Shown one piece after another: positions 1 to 12,054 of a stretch of DNA of 64,000 nt; positions within the stretch are counted from its first letter, which is position 1, and each line of letters opens with the position of its first letter. The DNA is taken from NCBI GenBank assembly GCA_000727475.1, contig KL647292.1, positions 2,445,186 to 2,509,185 of the forward strand. The letters run 5' to 3'. A model generated the notes under the pieces. It saw nothing but the letters and a program-made list of their open reading frames with translations, was not told the origin of the DNA and searched no databases. The translations under genes were made by a program, and so were the position numbers. The stretch is from Sarcocystis neurona. Lineage: Eukaryota > Apicomplexa > Conoidasida > Eucoccidiorida > Sarcocystidae.

Positions 1-1
1 T

Positions 2-178
2 TCACCAGGTGACAAGACTCTGCACCCACGTGGCTGAGCAGTCTGCGCTGCGTAGTGTGCCGAAGACGATTCGAAACAAGAAATACACATACGTATACGG
101 CGTAGATAGAGGACACCTCCAACAACAGACATTGAGGAAGTTTGCCACTCAGCCGCAGAGTTTAGAGATGGCTTCGTA
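2..178 (+). CDS. C-terminal end of an unidentified protein (5'-truncated by window edge)
   Basis: A frame open from the first bases of the window runs about 58 codons and ends at a TAA at 176-178. It contains no trinucleotide repeat and has ordinary mixed composition, with segments such as AEQSALRSVPKTIRNKKY, VDRGHLQQQTLRKF and a final LEMAS. That composition, unlike the surrounding low-complexity DNA, suggests a real last exon. The AG of a splice acceptor may lie inside the first codons (CACCAG at 3-8), so the exon may begin a few bases in. I do not recognise the family. The start and most of the protein lie to the left of the window. An open frame of this length in non-repetitive DNA could still occur by chance, so confidence is moderate. 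Confidence 0.4.
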
Positions 179-1510
179 ATACGCAGTCTGATACGTCGGT
201 GTCATGGCAGCCACCAAAAAGCAGCAACTGCCAGACGCAGCGTACCTGCGTCGACTTAACGGGGGTGACCGGACGGCTCTTGCAGCAGCAAGAACAGCAA
301 TAATTGTTTAGCACATGTAAAGCGACAAGCCGGCATGACTTGCTTTGTCGCTAGGCTGTGACAAGCGGAAGCCGTTGCTCGAGCAGCGTCCATGTACCGA
401 CTAGCTCGGCTGCGATAAGAAGATGCCTGTGCCTCTAGCAGCGTTTACTTCTATATGCACAGCAGCGTATTGAGTCACTGCAACACTGTGGCTCTCTCCA
501 AGTAGACGGCACCCGATGGCGATTCTCTGCAGTGCACCTATACTCCGGTACCGACCCATAAATCAATCTCTCTTCTGAGCATCCAGGAACGTCGTGCGTG
601 TTTGACTATTACGGCGACAAATGGGCAGCGCTCTCCCCCTCTCTCCTCTCTTTCTCGCTCTCTCCAGTTCCCTTTCGCGCTCTCCTGCTTTCATTTTGCT
701 TTTGCCGCTGTCATCCTCTCCACGTCTCCTCCTCACGCTCTCTTTTCCCATGCATGAGCAAAGGCTCTGTAGACAGAAGCAGGAGCCTTATCTAAAAATC
801 GTGCTGCTTCTGTCCTACTGCAGCTCGTCGATGTCCGCCGGTGAGACGTCAGTAGCTTGAGGCTGCTATAGTGAAGACTGCGATGTAAGGACACCAGTGA
901 GGCATCTCCTTTGGCAGGGGAGCCGCTTTCCACATTTCTACTGTAGAGCCCTTTCGCGCGAGTGTACAGCCTGCTCCCATTCCTGTTGTGTCTGAACTGT
1001 TGTTTAAGTTGTTCAAGTGCGCTACGTCGCTATTCTTACTCCAACGTAGCACTAGCTGCACGGGCGGAAGATGCGTCCGAAGACGATAAGGAGCAGCGGC
1101 AGCAAAAGGGCGAGACAAAGAGTCACAGCAGCAGGAGCAGTAGCAACAGATGCAGTCAGCGGAGGAGAAACAGCAGCAGCGGTTGCAGCAGCAGCAGCAC
1201 CTGAACCAGCAGCAGGAGCAGCGGCAGCAAAATCAGGGGGGAAACAGCGGTAGCACCTGTAGGACAAGCAGCGGAACTGGCGCGTCACCGACGTTTGCGA
1301 GGGCGCTCAAAAGTGTCTGCAGTGTATGTACACCTCGAGGCACCGGATGAGCTGTTGCGACGTAGGGAGGGGAACATGTTCATGAACAGGTTCATTTTGC
1401 TTCCTCCAGGCAAAAGCTGAGACGTCCCGGATCAGGTCGTGTAGGCTGACTAATACATCGCACGTATTGCGGCAGCGTTGTTGCAGGTGTATGTACACCG
1501 CCACGCGGTA
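179..1510. other. Intergenic spacer between the left-edge gene and the FAM135-type gene
   Basis: I see no supportable gene here. Roughly 640-760 is a pyrimidine-rich stretch with many CT runs, and 1080-1260 holds CAG repeats that keep several frames open on both strands. Both neighbours would end towards this spacer (convergent transcription), so it should contain two 3' ends. No clear polyadenylation signal stands out by eye. Confidence 0.5.
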
Positions 1511-1595
1511 TCACCGCTTATTTGTAGGAGTCGTACACTTCGAGCATACGTACGGAAGTTTCAAAAATTCTTCAAAAGCGTTGCCACCTCTATAC
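1511..1595 (-). CDS. FAM135-type gene, candidate terminal exon
   Basis: After acceptor GCGCACAG (1597-1596) the frame reads YRGGNAFEEFLKLPYVCSKC and ends at TGA (1513-1511). One incoming base fits the phase left at 2615. The amphipathic NAFEEFLKLPYV is in the place of the C-terminal helix of FAM135 proteins. Support is positional and by phase only. Confidence 0.35.
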
Positions 1596-2727
1596 CTGTG
1601 CGCATATAGTTCTCTGTTTTTTCGGCAGAAAAGACGCTGAGACGGGGATTCTGGTGTACGTACCTCCCTGAAAAGTGCTAGTGCGTTTTTTAATCGGGAT
1701 GCCACAGACAGCCGCAGCGTGCAGGTGGAAGTGTAGTGCCTGTTGCAGGCAAGAGGTGTACCGTTGCCACGAAAACGGTCCAAATGCGGAAGGGAGAGAG
1801 AAAGTGCGGCGAGTCGGATCATGAATTCGACAACTGTTCTGCATCGCTTGCGTCGCGTGTACTCAGGGAAGGTTTAGCAGATAAAAGCAAAGCCGGAGGC
1901 GTCCCATTTGTGAGTCCGGCTACCCCCAGCGTGTGCAGCTCGACTGGGAGGACAAGGAAATCCAGATGGAACAGAAAGAAGAATGCCCTGCATACGCTGT
2001 CGGTGTGTCATCGTGTGTTGTTGCTGCGTCTTTCTGGGGTGTACGTACACCAGAGCTGCCGCAAAAGCCCATGAATGGGGAGGCACGCGCAGCTCGGTTT
2101 TCTTAGTTGAAAAGGTAGGGATGCCCCAACAGTAGCATGCGCATAAACGTTTGACTCTCCAAGAATCGCAGATGCGCCGCTCTGCCAATGAAGCTGTCCA
2201 GCGATCTGTCATCAGGCGTACAGAAAATAGCAGAAAAAACATGCAAAGGAGTAGCCAGTCACACGTTTGCTTGTATCTCTCCTCCTATCGCAGTATAAAA
2301 ACAAAACCCGTGATACCCCTCCACCACCATATATATATATATATAGGTGTGTGCCAGTTCGTCTTGTATGCACATATATATATATATATATGGAGAGAGA
2401 GAGAGAGATACGACTATATTTACATGTAACGAATATATACACACATAGCAGCGTCACATATATATATAGGCATACAACTATATATATGTGTAATGTATAT
2501 GTACACATATAGCACCATCCATGATATATATGCACCCATTTTGTTCATATATATATATATATATCCATTCCATACATATCCTGCTGTACGTCGGTGACAA
2601 CATTTCAGACTTACAGAATGGAGAGGAAACTTGAGTGACTGGCGTGCCGGCTTTCAACATTTGTTCTTCACGTCAAGCGTATACGCGTAGCTGCGCACTG
2701 CGTCTCTCGTCCACGCACATACACTCC

Positions 2728-2774
<47 letters not shown>

Positions 2775-5077
2775 TAGAAAGATATGCAAATACGTACATC
2801 TCGAATGTCCGGGAATACAAAAAATATATTTGAATATAATTATATATATATGTATGTAAATAGAAGCAAGTAGATGTGTGTACTTCCTCCTGTGCAGGCA
2901 TATGGATGTGTACAAGCAGAAACAAATACAGACAGACGTACAGAGACACAGAGACGCTGGACAGAGAGCGTGGGTGTCTACGTATAGGTATTTATAGATG
3001 AGCAAGAGAAATGGGTTCCTTTGTGTACACGTGGTACCGAAGAATACAAGGAACGCGCACGCACACATGCATTACATATATAGATAAAGAGTATATGCAT
3101 ATATACATATATATATATGTATACATGTATACACATGTATAAACACATATGGATTACATATATATATGGATGTATCCAGCAGAGGAAGAAAGTGGTATAT
3201 GTGTAATTTATACAGTACGTATGGTAGTTGAAATATGAGTACCTCTCGGATATTTTGAAATTGACGTTTAGGCGAAGAATTTTTTCGGGTGGGATGCCGC
3301 TCAGCAGGTGGTGTCCCATCATTTCGACTGCCTGCGCCAGCCTGGGTTTCCGGCAACACACACACACGCAGGGCCAGAGGACGTCAAGACACAAGTCGAA
3401 AGAGACAACGGAAAGCGGAGGACAAAAGCCAGGGAAGCGCGCGCAGGAACAGCAAAGACGACGAGGCCGAGGAGGGGAAGAGAAGGGAAGGCGTCGGAAC
3501 TGGCGAAGATTCACGAGCAGCAAACACGGAGAAAGGAAGACCAGCGAAGACGAAGGTGGGGAGAGTAGAGGGAAAAGAAGAAGACGGGAGGAGGGGACGA
3601 AAATGGGAAAAAAGACGAGAAGAAAAGAGAGACGGAGACAGACACATGGACACATATAGAGAGACGGAGACGAGACAGAGAAGGACACGAACAGAAGCAT
3701 CCCTCGCATGCTCACGACTTTTCAACTGCCCTGCGGTCGTGTGTGAGAACAACAAAAAGAGAACTCCCAAGAAGGAAATGCACAGATGGAGAGTCCCTGC
3801 CAGTAATTCAGAGGAAATACTCGTCCTCTTCGTAGTAGAAGAGGAACACTCACTCACAGCTGCTGTTCTTCGTCTGCTTCGTCAGAAGCTGCGTTGCGAA
3901 CGGGGCGACAAACCAAGAAAAACACTCGTGCTATACCCACAATTCAAACGCACGTGAATCTACCTATCCACCTATATCGATCGACCTACGTCCATCTATC
4001 TATATACATTTATAGGCAGGGAAACACACACACACACAGCGGGATATGCAGAGAGAATCAAATGCTGTCTGTACATAGAAAGTGGCACATGTTTGTATGC
4101 ACATGTATATATATACGTATACTGTTTGTAGTAGTATATGTGAACATATACATATATATATGCACTAATGTGAGAATCACGTCCATATATGTATATACAC
4201 ATATTTACACCCAGACGTGAATAGACCTGCCATATATATATATAGAGAGAGAGAGACAGAGAGAGATAAATATATATATATATATATGTATATATGAATA
4301 TATATACATATACACATACACGCAGATGTACACGCTCAGAAAAGGAAATGCGGTTGTAGAGAGGAGCCGCTTTGTTCTGGAGATGCAGCAGTGTTTCATC
4401 AGCAGCAGACCCCCCTCTCACGTCGAGTGCCGCACAATCACCTTCACATAAACAACCCAAATCGAAGATCCTCCTCCTCTGCTGTTGATGGTGCTGCATC
4501 TCTGCTTCTGCTGCTGCTGTTGCTGCATCTCTGCTTCTGCTGCTGCTGTTGCTGCATCTCTGCTTCTGCTGCTGCTGTTGCTGCATCTCTGCTTCTGCTG
4601 CTGCTGTTGCTGCATCTCTGCTTCTGCTGCTGCTGTTGCTGCGTCTCTGCTTCTGCTGCCGCCGTTGCTACGTCTCTGGATCTGTTGCTGCTGTTCCTGC
4701 GTCTCTGCGGCTGCTGCTGCACGTCTTTTCTGCTAATGCTGCTGCTTCCCTGCTGGTGCTTCTATTGCCATTGCTGCGTCTGTGCTGCTCGTGTTGCACC
4801 TCCGCTCTCGTACGCCGGTGCACCACGGACGCAAGAGCTTCTGGAACACAGCCTGTTGACCACCTCTTGAGCAGCTACGGCAGACCTCGGAAGGCGTACA
4901 CACAGGGAGAGAGGAGAAAGGGAGAGACAGGATGAAAGAGAAAATGCGTAGAAAATGGGCAAATATTAATAAATACGCCAACCCCCTCAACGCTTGCTCT
5001 TGCACGCGCTGTTATCATCCCTGTTGAGCCACACAAACCCACACACACACATACATGCTGATCTATCTATCTGTCCG

Positions 5078-5108
<31 letters not shown>

Positions 5109-8100
5109 AGGGCTATATTTGTGTACTGTCATGTCGGCACATATACGCATACACGTGTACATACATTTATATATAGAGAGAAGGAAGCACAGATACAGGC
5201 AGAGACAGATGGATCGATTGCCTCCTCCGAGTGACTGCAAGCTGCTGCACGTCTTCGACGCACCGCGTAGGTTGCTGTGGCAGTCGGCCAGAAGGAAGAG
5301 ACGAGGCAGCAGGAGCATCATCTGGAACAACAGCAAGACAGCTAAGCGCATCGTCTTCTGCGGCAAGACTACGAACGCTGAGGGTGCTGCTGCTGCCGCT
5401 TGGCTGAGTCGAAGGAGTGGCCGCTCCGCCCTGCTGCTGCATCTGCTTCTCATCTTGCGCTGTCGTTATATCCAGCAGAGGCACTGCAGCAGCCCCGTCC
5501 GTCCCGCTGGCGCTGTCGCGACTGCTGCTACCTGCAGGCAAGTGTGGGGCCGCGGCAGCACCAAGGGCAACAGCAGTGGAGAAAGCATCGGACTGCTGCT
5601 GCTGTTGCTGCTGCGCGGCAGCACGCATGCACTCCGGAAAGACGTTTCGACCACCAGACGTCGAGACACCGGCGAGAGCAGCAGATACAGCAGCAGCAGC
5701 CTCCCCACTCGTGGTGCTGCCGGCGGTGCTGCTGCTGTCTGTCTGCGGCCACAGGGCTGCCGCTAACGCAGCAGCGTCTGCTGCAGCGGCTGTTCCTGTT
5801 TTCTTGCCAGCGCTGCTGCTGCTGCTCATCGTCGCTGCGCGCAGCGGAGGGGAGAGAGTTCTTCCTCTCGTCGCAAACACGCCTCCTCTATCGCATGCAG
5901 CAGCTCGGGCACCTGCAAACGTGTTCCCGCCGGCCACATCAACAGCAGCAGCAGGAGCCGAGACGTCGTAGTAGGCGCCTGTCGGGTTGCTGCTCGTGTT
6001 GCTGTGGGGCGTCGCATTCGAAGACGCAGAGGAGAGCAATATCGAAGCGGACTGTATCGGCGCGTAGGTATCTTGCGTCGAAGCTACCAGACATATATGC
6101 TTGAACGCCCTCAGGCCTGGCCGGCAGCTCAGTCTGTACAAATAGCAGGACGCGTAGTCTCGCCCATCGCTGCAGCAGGCGCACAGCAGGCAGCAGCGCA
6201 GCACAGCACGCGCACCAGCACTCCCCCTAGGTCAGGCACTCCACGCGAGGGACCGCAGCAGCATCAGCAGCAGCAGGCAACTTCCCAGCCAACCAGACAC
6301 GCAGGTGCAGCTGCTGCACCAGCAACACAACACCGCTCAGAGACAGCCAGAGCTAAGAAGCTCTGGGCCTCTCTGTCACTGCTGCTGTTACCACGTGCAA
6401 AGGGAAACACTGCTGCGGCGCATGGGAGGCCAAGCACTAGCACAGCTGCTGGCACAGCGGAAGGCAACACCATGGGCGAAAGCAGCAGCGACAACCAGGC
6501 GAGGCAAGCAGCCGCAGCAACTCGCGCAGAAGAAGGCGCAGCAGCAGATGCAAGGACGTCCTCTGTCGAATTTTACTGCCGCTACCAACACCAGCAACAG
6601 CGCAGCAACAGCGTCCCCTCCCACTGTAGGGAAGGTAGGAGAATGATAGCAAAGCCGTGCACGCGGCATGGTGCTGCCGCAGATGTGACTCCTGCAGGAA
6701 GCAGACGTTTTCCTGCCTGAGAAGGCCAACGCAGCAGAAATTCACTCGCGTGCTGCTGCAACCGTCTGCCGCAGCTGTTGGGCGATCGCACAGAGTTGAG
6801 GGCGAAAACGAATCCTCGCGACGAAAGAAGACGCAGAGGACAAACGCAGCGGCAGGGAGCTGTTGCACGTGGTGAGTTCCTCCCAGACAGCAGCAGCAGC
6901 AGCGCCACGGAGGATACGTTGTAAAGCGGGTGGAGCAGCAGTGCACCTTGCTGCTGCATGAATGTGAATAAGCGGAAGCAGCAGCAGCAGCATCGGGAGG
7001 GAAAAACTCTTGGTCACGTGCAGGTCTGCCTGTTGTGCTGCAACAGCAGCTGAGAAGCGCAGCCTCTCTCCTGCATGTGTTGGCTATTCTTCTGCCGCCC
7101 ACGCGTAGCAGCAGGAGCACAGATGACGGACGAGGAAGTGTAGCGAACCAGCAGCAGCGTCACCTTCTGCAAACGTGAGGTGTCCACACTGTCGAATCCA
7201 AGAAGAGCACCAGCAGCAAAACAGCAACACGAGAGAGCGTGATGGTATAGACTCTTTCATCGCGCTGCAGCCACAGCAGCCAACTGGCATGCTGCTTCTG
7301 TTTTCTCGCAAACAGCAGCAGCACTAGGACTTCGGTGCGCACGCGGAAATCCCTTTCCATGCAGCAGCAGCAGCACCAGCCGCACCAGCAGCAGCATCAG
7401 CAGCAACACCAGCAGCAGCGTAAGCAGCAACACCAGCAGCAGCATCAGCAGCAGCATCGGCAGCAGCACCAGCATCAGCAGCAGCACCAGCAGCAGCATC
7501 AGCAGCAGCACCAGCAGCAGCATCCGCAGCAGCGCCAGCAGCAGCAGCAGCCTAGTAGTAGTACGTATGTGCAAATGAACGAGTACTGGGACGCCGATGC
7601 ATTTAGAAGTGATAGTCTCTCTCTCTACACGTATACGTATACACACGCGCGCAGAGATGTACACTCAGATAGACAATGGCACATGCATACGTTCTATCAA
7701 GTAGATCCGCTACCAGTGTGATGAAGAGCAACAGCGCGCGCATATGCGTTTTTCTGTGGACGACGACTCGTGCTGCTGCAGAGGCCGGTCTGCGACGCAT
7801 TTGCGAGAGGAAAACAGCAACATAAGAAGCACCAGCAATGAAGAATCTCCTGGCAGATCCTTGTTTGTCAAAGAAAACGCCGCAGCAGCAGCAGCATGAG
7901 AGATCACCCCAGGAAAAGAGCGAAAAGTTATTCGCAGGTGGGATGTGCAGGGCCTTCCGCAGAACTACCACAGTAGCTGCAGCGGCAGCAGCGCCGACGA
8001 CAAGCAGCAGCGACAGCACAGACAGAGCACAGCACCAGCCGCAGGAGCAGGCAGCAGCAGGAGCGGGAGCGAGCCCCAGAGGAGCAGCAGGGGCAGGAGC

Positions 8101-11100
8101 AGCAGCAACAGAACCAGCAGTGAAAGCAGCAGCAGTGAAAGCAGCAGCAGGAGCGAGACAAGCACGGATCACAGCGAGGAGCAGCCGGGGCAGCAGCAGC
8201 ACCAGCAACAGCAGGGACAGTCGTAGCACCAACAGCAGCAGCAGTGACAGCAGCAGCAGAAAGGAAAGAAGCACGGGCCACAAGAGTAGCAGGCACAGGA
8301 GCAACAGCAGCCGCACTAGCAGCAGCAGAAACACTAGAAGCAGCAGCCAAAGACGAGACGCCGCAAGCCTGTGGGTTTGTCGAAGCCACACGAACGTCTC
8401 TCTAGAAATGACGAACAGCAGGAGAGGCAGTAACACGGACGGAGCGCAGAGAGGGAGGAATGAAAGTGTACCTCAGAGTGAGCTGCTGCAGGCAGGTGGT
8501 GCGATTCCACTTCTTCAGCAGCCAAACGCCGAAAGAGACAATTTTGCTCCGACTCTTCACAAATCCGAAGTGGGGGGAAGAAAGCGAAAGATACAGGTGG
8601 AAAAGGCCTCCGTAGGATGGAAGAAGATACGGGAGCGCGGCTCGTACTGCATCAACGCCGGGGGATCAGAGGCAGCAGCAGCGGCAGCAGCAGGACACAG
8701 GGGAAGAAAATGAGAGCGAAAAGACGGATAAAGGAGACGCAGCACGCCGTAGAGCTGCAGGATCGACTGAAGGACGCGCAACACGAACAGCACCAGGGGC
8801 ACACGACAGGAAGAAGCAGCAGCAGCGCCGGCAGTAGCGGAAAAGGAAGCAGCAGCAGCAGTAACAGATGCAGACGGTAGCCCAAACGCACCAGGAGATT
8901 ACGTCGCAGCAGAGGGAAGGACGAGGAAGGAAGGCAGTTGGGGAAGAGGAGCTCTTCAGACGAAGAAGGTAGAAAGAGAGACAGAGAGACACAGGGTCTG
9001 CAGCAGCAGCAGCAGCAAAAGAGGGGGGCGACAAAGTATCGGCAGCAGCTGCATGCGGTTCGGGAGGACAAGGCTGCAGCAAGTGCGGCACAGAAGCAGC
9101 AGTCCCCAGGAAAAAAAAAATTTAGAAGTGGGCTGCAGGGAAGTCCAAGAGAAGTGACAACAACAAACAGCACGAGAAGTACGAGGCGACGCAGTAGTAC
9201 TCTCAACAGCAACAGAGCTACTGACAGCGTCAACCGCCACATATCAACATCTATGTACACACATGTATTACATATATATATATATATATACGCGCACCCA
9301 TGGTTGTCTACAAAGGTATTGATCAACATTTACAAGATACATATATATATATATATACTTCGCGTCAACGGCGGTATATCTACATCTATGCATATACGTG
9401 TATTCATGTATATATATTTATATATGAACTTGTGGTTGTCTATAAAGGGACAGATCAATATGCACAAGATACGGAGATACATATATATATATATATATAC
9501 TCCTTACGCGTACGGGGTGACACTAATTATTTATATGTATATATGTATATATATATATATATATATATAGGGATGGAAGTATACTGTGGATACAGCATAA
9601 GTACAAGTACACACATATATATACACATAAGGACGTAGACATTATATATATATGTATACATATATATGTCAGCACATATTCAATGTAGAAGGGCACATAC
9701 ATTTACAATGAGACAAAGACGTTTATAGATTCAAACAAATACACTTTTCATATACATGTATACACGCGCTTTGAAAGATTTACGAACACGAAGAAAACAT
9801 AAAGTCTACACATATATGTATATACATGTGGTACACAACCTGATATAGTAATATATGCAGATGGGTAGAGACCGATATAGATATACGTATATATATATAT
9901 GCATATATATAGAGAGAGGGGGCTACATATATATATATATAGCCCTAGAGAACTATGTAAATATATACATATATGTATATGTATATGTACCCGTAGACAC
10001 ATATGTAGACATGCATGACGCAGTGAATTCACGGGAGGTTCTGTGTATGAAAGACACGTGTGTATGTATATCAGTAACATTCTCTCCCTGTATATGAGTG
10101 TTCAAAAAGACTTGTAAATGTTGATAAAGAAATTCGTATGAAACAAATGAAGAAGAGAGAGAAGTCGTACTTATGAGGCCACCAAGGGAATGGCCAATGA
10201 AGGACAGACGACTAAGTCCTTCAAGACGGGGATAATTTTCCTTCGCAAACGTGTCGACCTCTCGAGCCAGGCGCCTGCCCATGGACTCTATATCTCCTGC
10301 AAGCAGCAAGTTCATCGGCACTCGAGCAGGGAAGGCAGCAGAGCGTAAAAGTAGCAGCCGTCCCCATCCTCCCCTCCCAAGACCGCAGCGGTAGTAGCAG
10401 ACAGCGCAGTCGCGACGAAGACAGAGAAGAGGAGGAAGACAGAGAAGGAGACGAAGAACGGGGAGAGGAAAAGGAGAAGATGAAGCAACTGCAGCACCTG
10501 GTGCTGCCCCGAGAAGAGCAGCAAGAAGGAAGAGCAGCAGCAGCTGCAGCAGCAGCGATGGCGGTAGCGCGGAAGCATATACAGCGCTCAGCAGCAGGAA
10601 AAGAAGACGGAGGAAGAGCGACAACGGGGAGACGAAGCAGCGCGAGACGCAAGAAGAAGTAAAATGACGAGGAAGAAAAGAAGAGTAGTCGCAGGAGGAG
10701 GAAGCCGTTGGCGGCAGCAGCACAGGGGAGACGGAAAAGCCGCAGCAGGGGCAGCAGGGATAGTGTCAGCAGCAGGCGCGCAGCGGAGCAACAGGAGCTG
10801 CTGCTGCTGCACCACTCCTATTTCAGCAGCAACAGTACCTTGACAGCAGCAGCAGGTTGACAGAGAGATGCAGCAGCGTTGGCAGCAGCAGACCACACGG
10901 GGTGCGCGCCGTAGCCGCCGAAGCTGCAGCAGGAAGCAAGCTGACAGAGCAGCACCGATACAAGCGGCAGCACACGGCGCGGACAGCCGATAGAGCGGCG
11001 GCAGATGCACGGCAAAAGAGCAGCACTTCAACAAAGAGGCAGCAGCAACACTCGTACAAGAAGACGTGCCAAAGAACTTGCTTCAAAGAGAACAAGAAAA

Positions 11101-12020
11101 GGCGCCCTGGTTACATGTGATCGACTATCTGCTGTTGAACCTTCGCCACCTATCGAACCACTGCCTTTCCTTCAATTCATCGGCGTCTATGTCCATTTCT
11201 GTTTGCCTTGTCCTTCATAAACAAATATACACATACACATATGTGTACATACATGTATGCATATACGTGCTTCCTCTTCGAAACAAACATATGTAGTTAC
11301 ATCGGTTATATCTAACAGATATATCTGTACGTCTACCTACGTATTCATACACGTGTATATACCCGTCATTTTAGACAGATATACACGCACGGATATGCTG
11401 GTAACCTCACAGAAGTACGTACAGTTGTATATATATGTATGTACGTATAACTCTTATTCACATCATACATCAATACGTACGTAGGTATATGTGATTCACG
11501 TTTAATAGCTGGAGGGTACGGATAAATGGGCTACGCTATCGAAATAATCAAACACATGTGTGTAGAAGAGTATCTCTACGCATTCTCTTACCACTCCCAC
11601 CTCCTTCTACGTCTTAATACATGTATGCATGCATATACGTTTGCAAGTGTATTTACGTATATGTATATATGCATGTGTAGATAGAGATACACACGAGACA
11701 ACACTTGAAAATATACAGAGAGGTCGCGGAAACAAAAGAGGGGAGCAAGTTCAAAGATGGACACATACAGGTATGTGCATATATACATATATATATACAC
11801 GTATATACATTTGTATACTTATATGTCCCTGTACGGGGATGTATACATATAGATAGATATACATACGTACATATATATACATATATACACTTGTATACTT
11901 ATATGTCCCTATACGAGGATGTGTACATACAGATGGATAGATATACACGCATATATATATATATATGTATACAGCTGTGTTCCTATATGGAGATGCAGAT
12001 ACAACTGTCTGTCTATCTAC

Positions 12021-12054
<34 letters not shown>

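Noticed and set aside
2325..2780. (TA)n and (GA)n runs considered as a centromere or replication element
   Set aside because: Identical tracts occur throughout the introns and spacers, so nothing is specific here.
7838..8713. Plus-strand frame of 291 codons rich in Ser/Gln/Ala
   Set aside because: Runs antisense across the firmly supported FAM135 exon at 8472-8646; open only because of CAG repeats.
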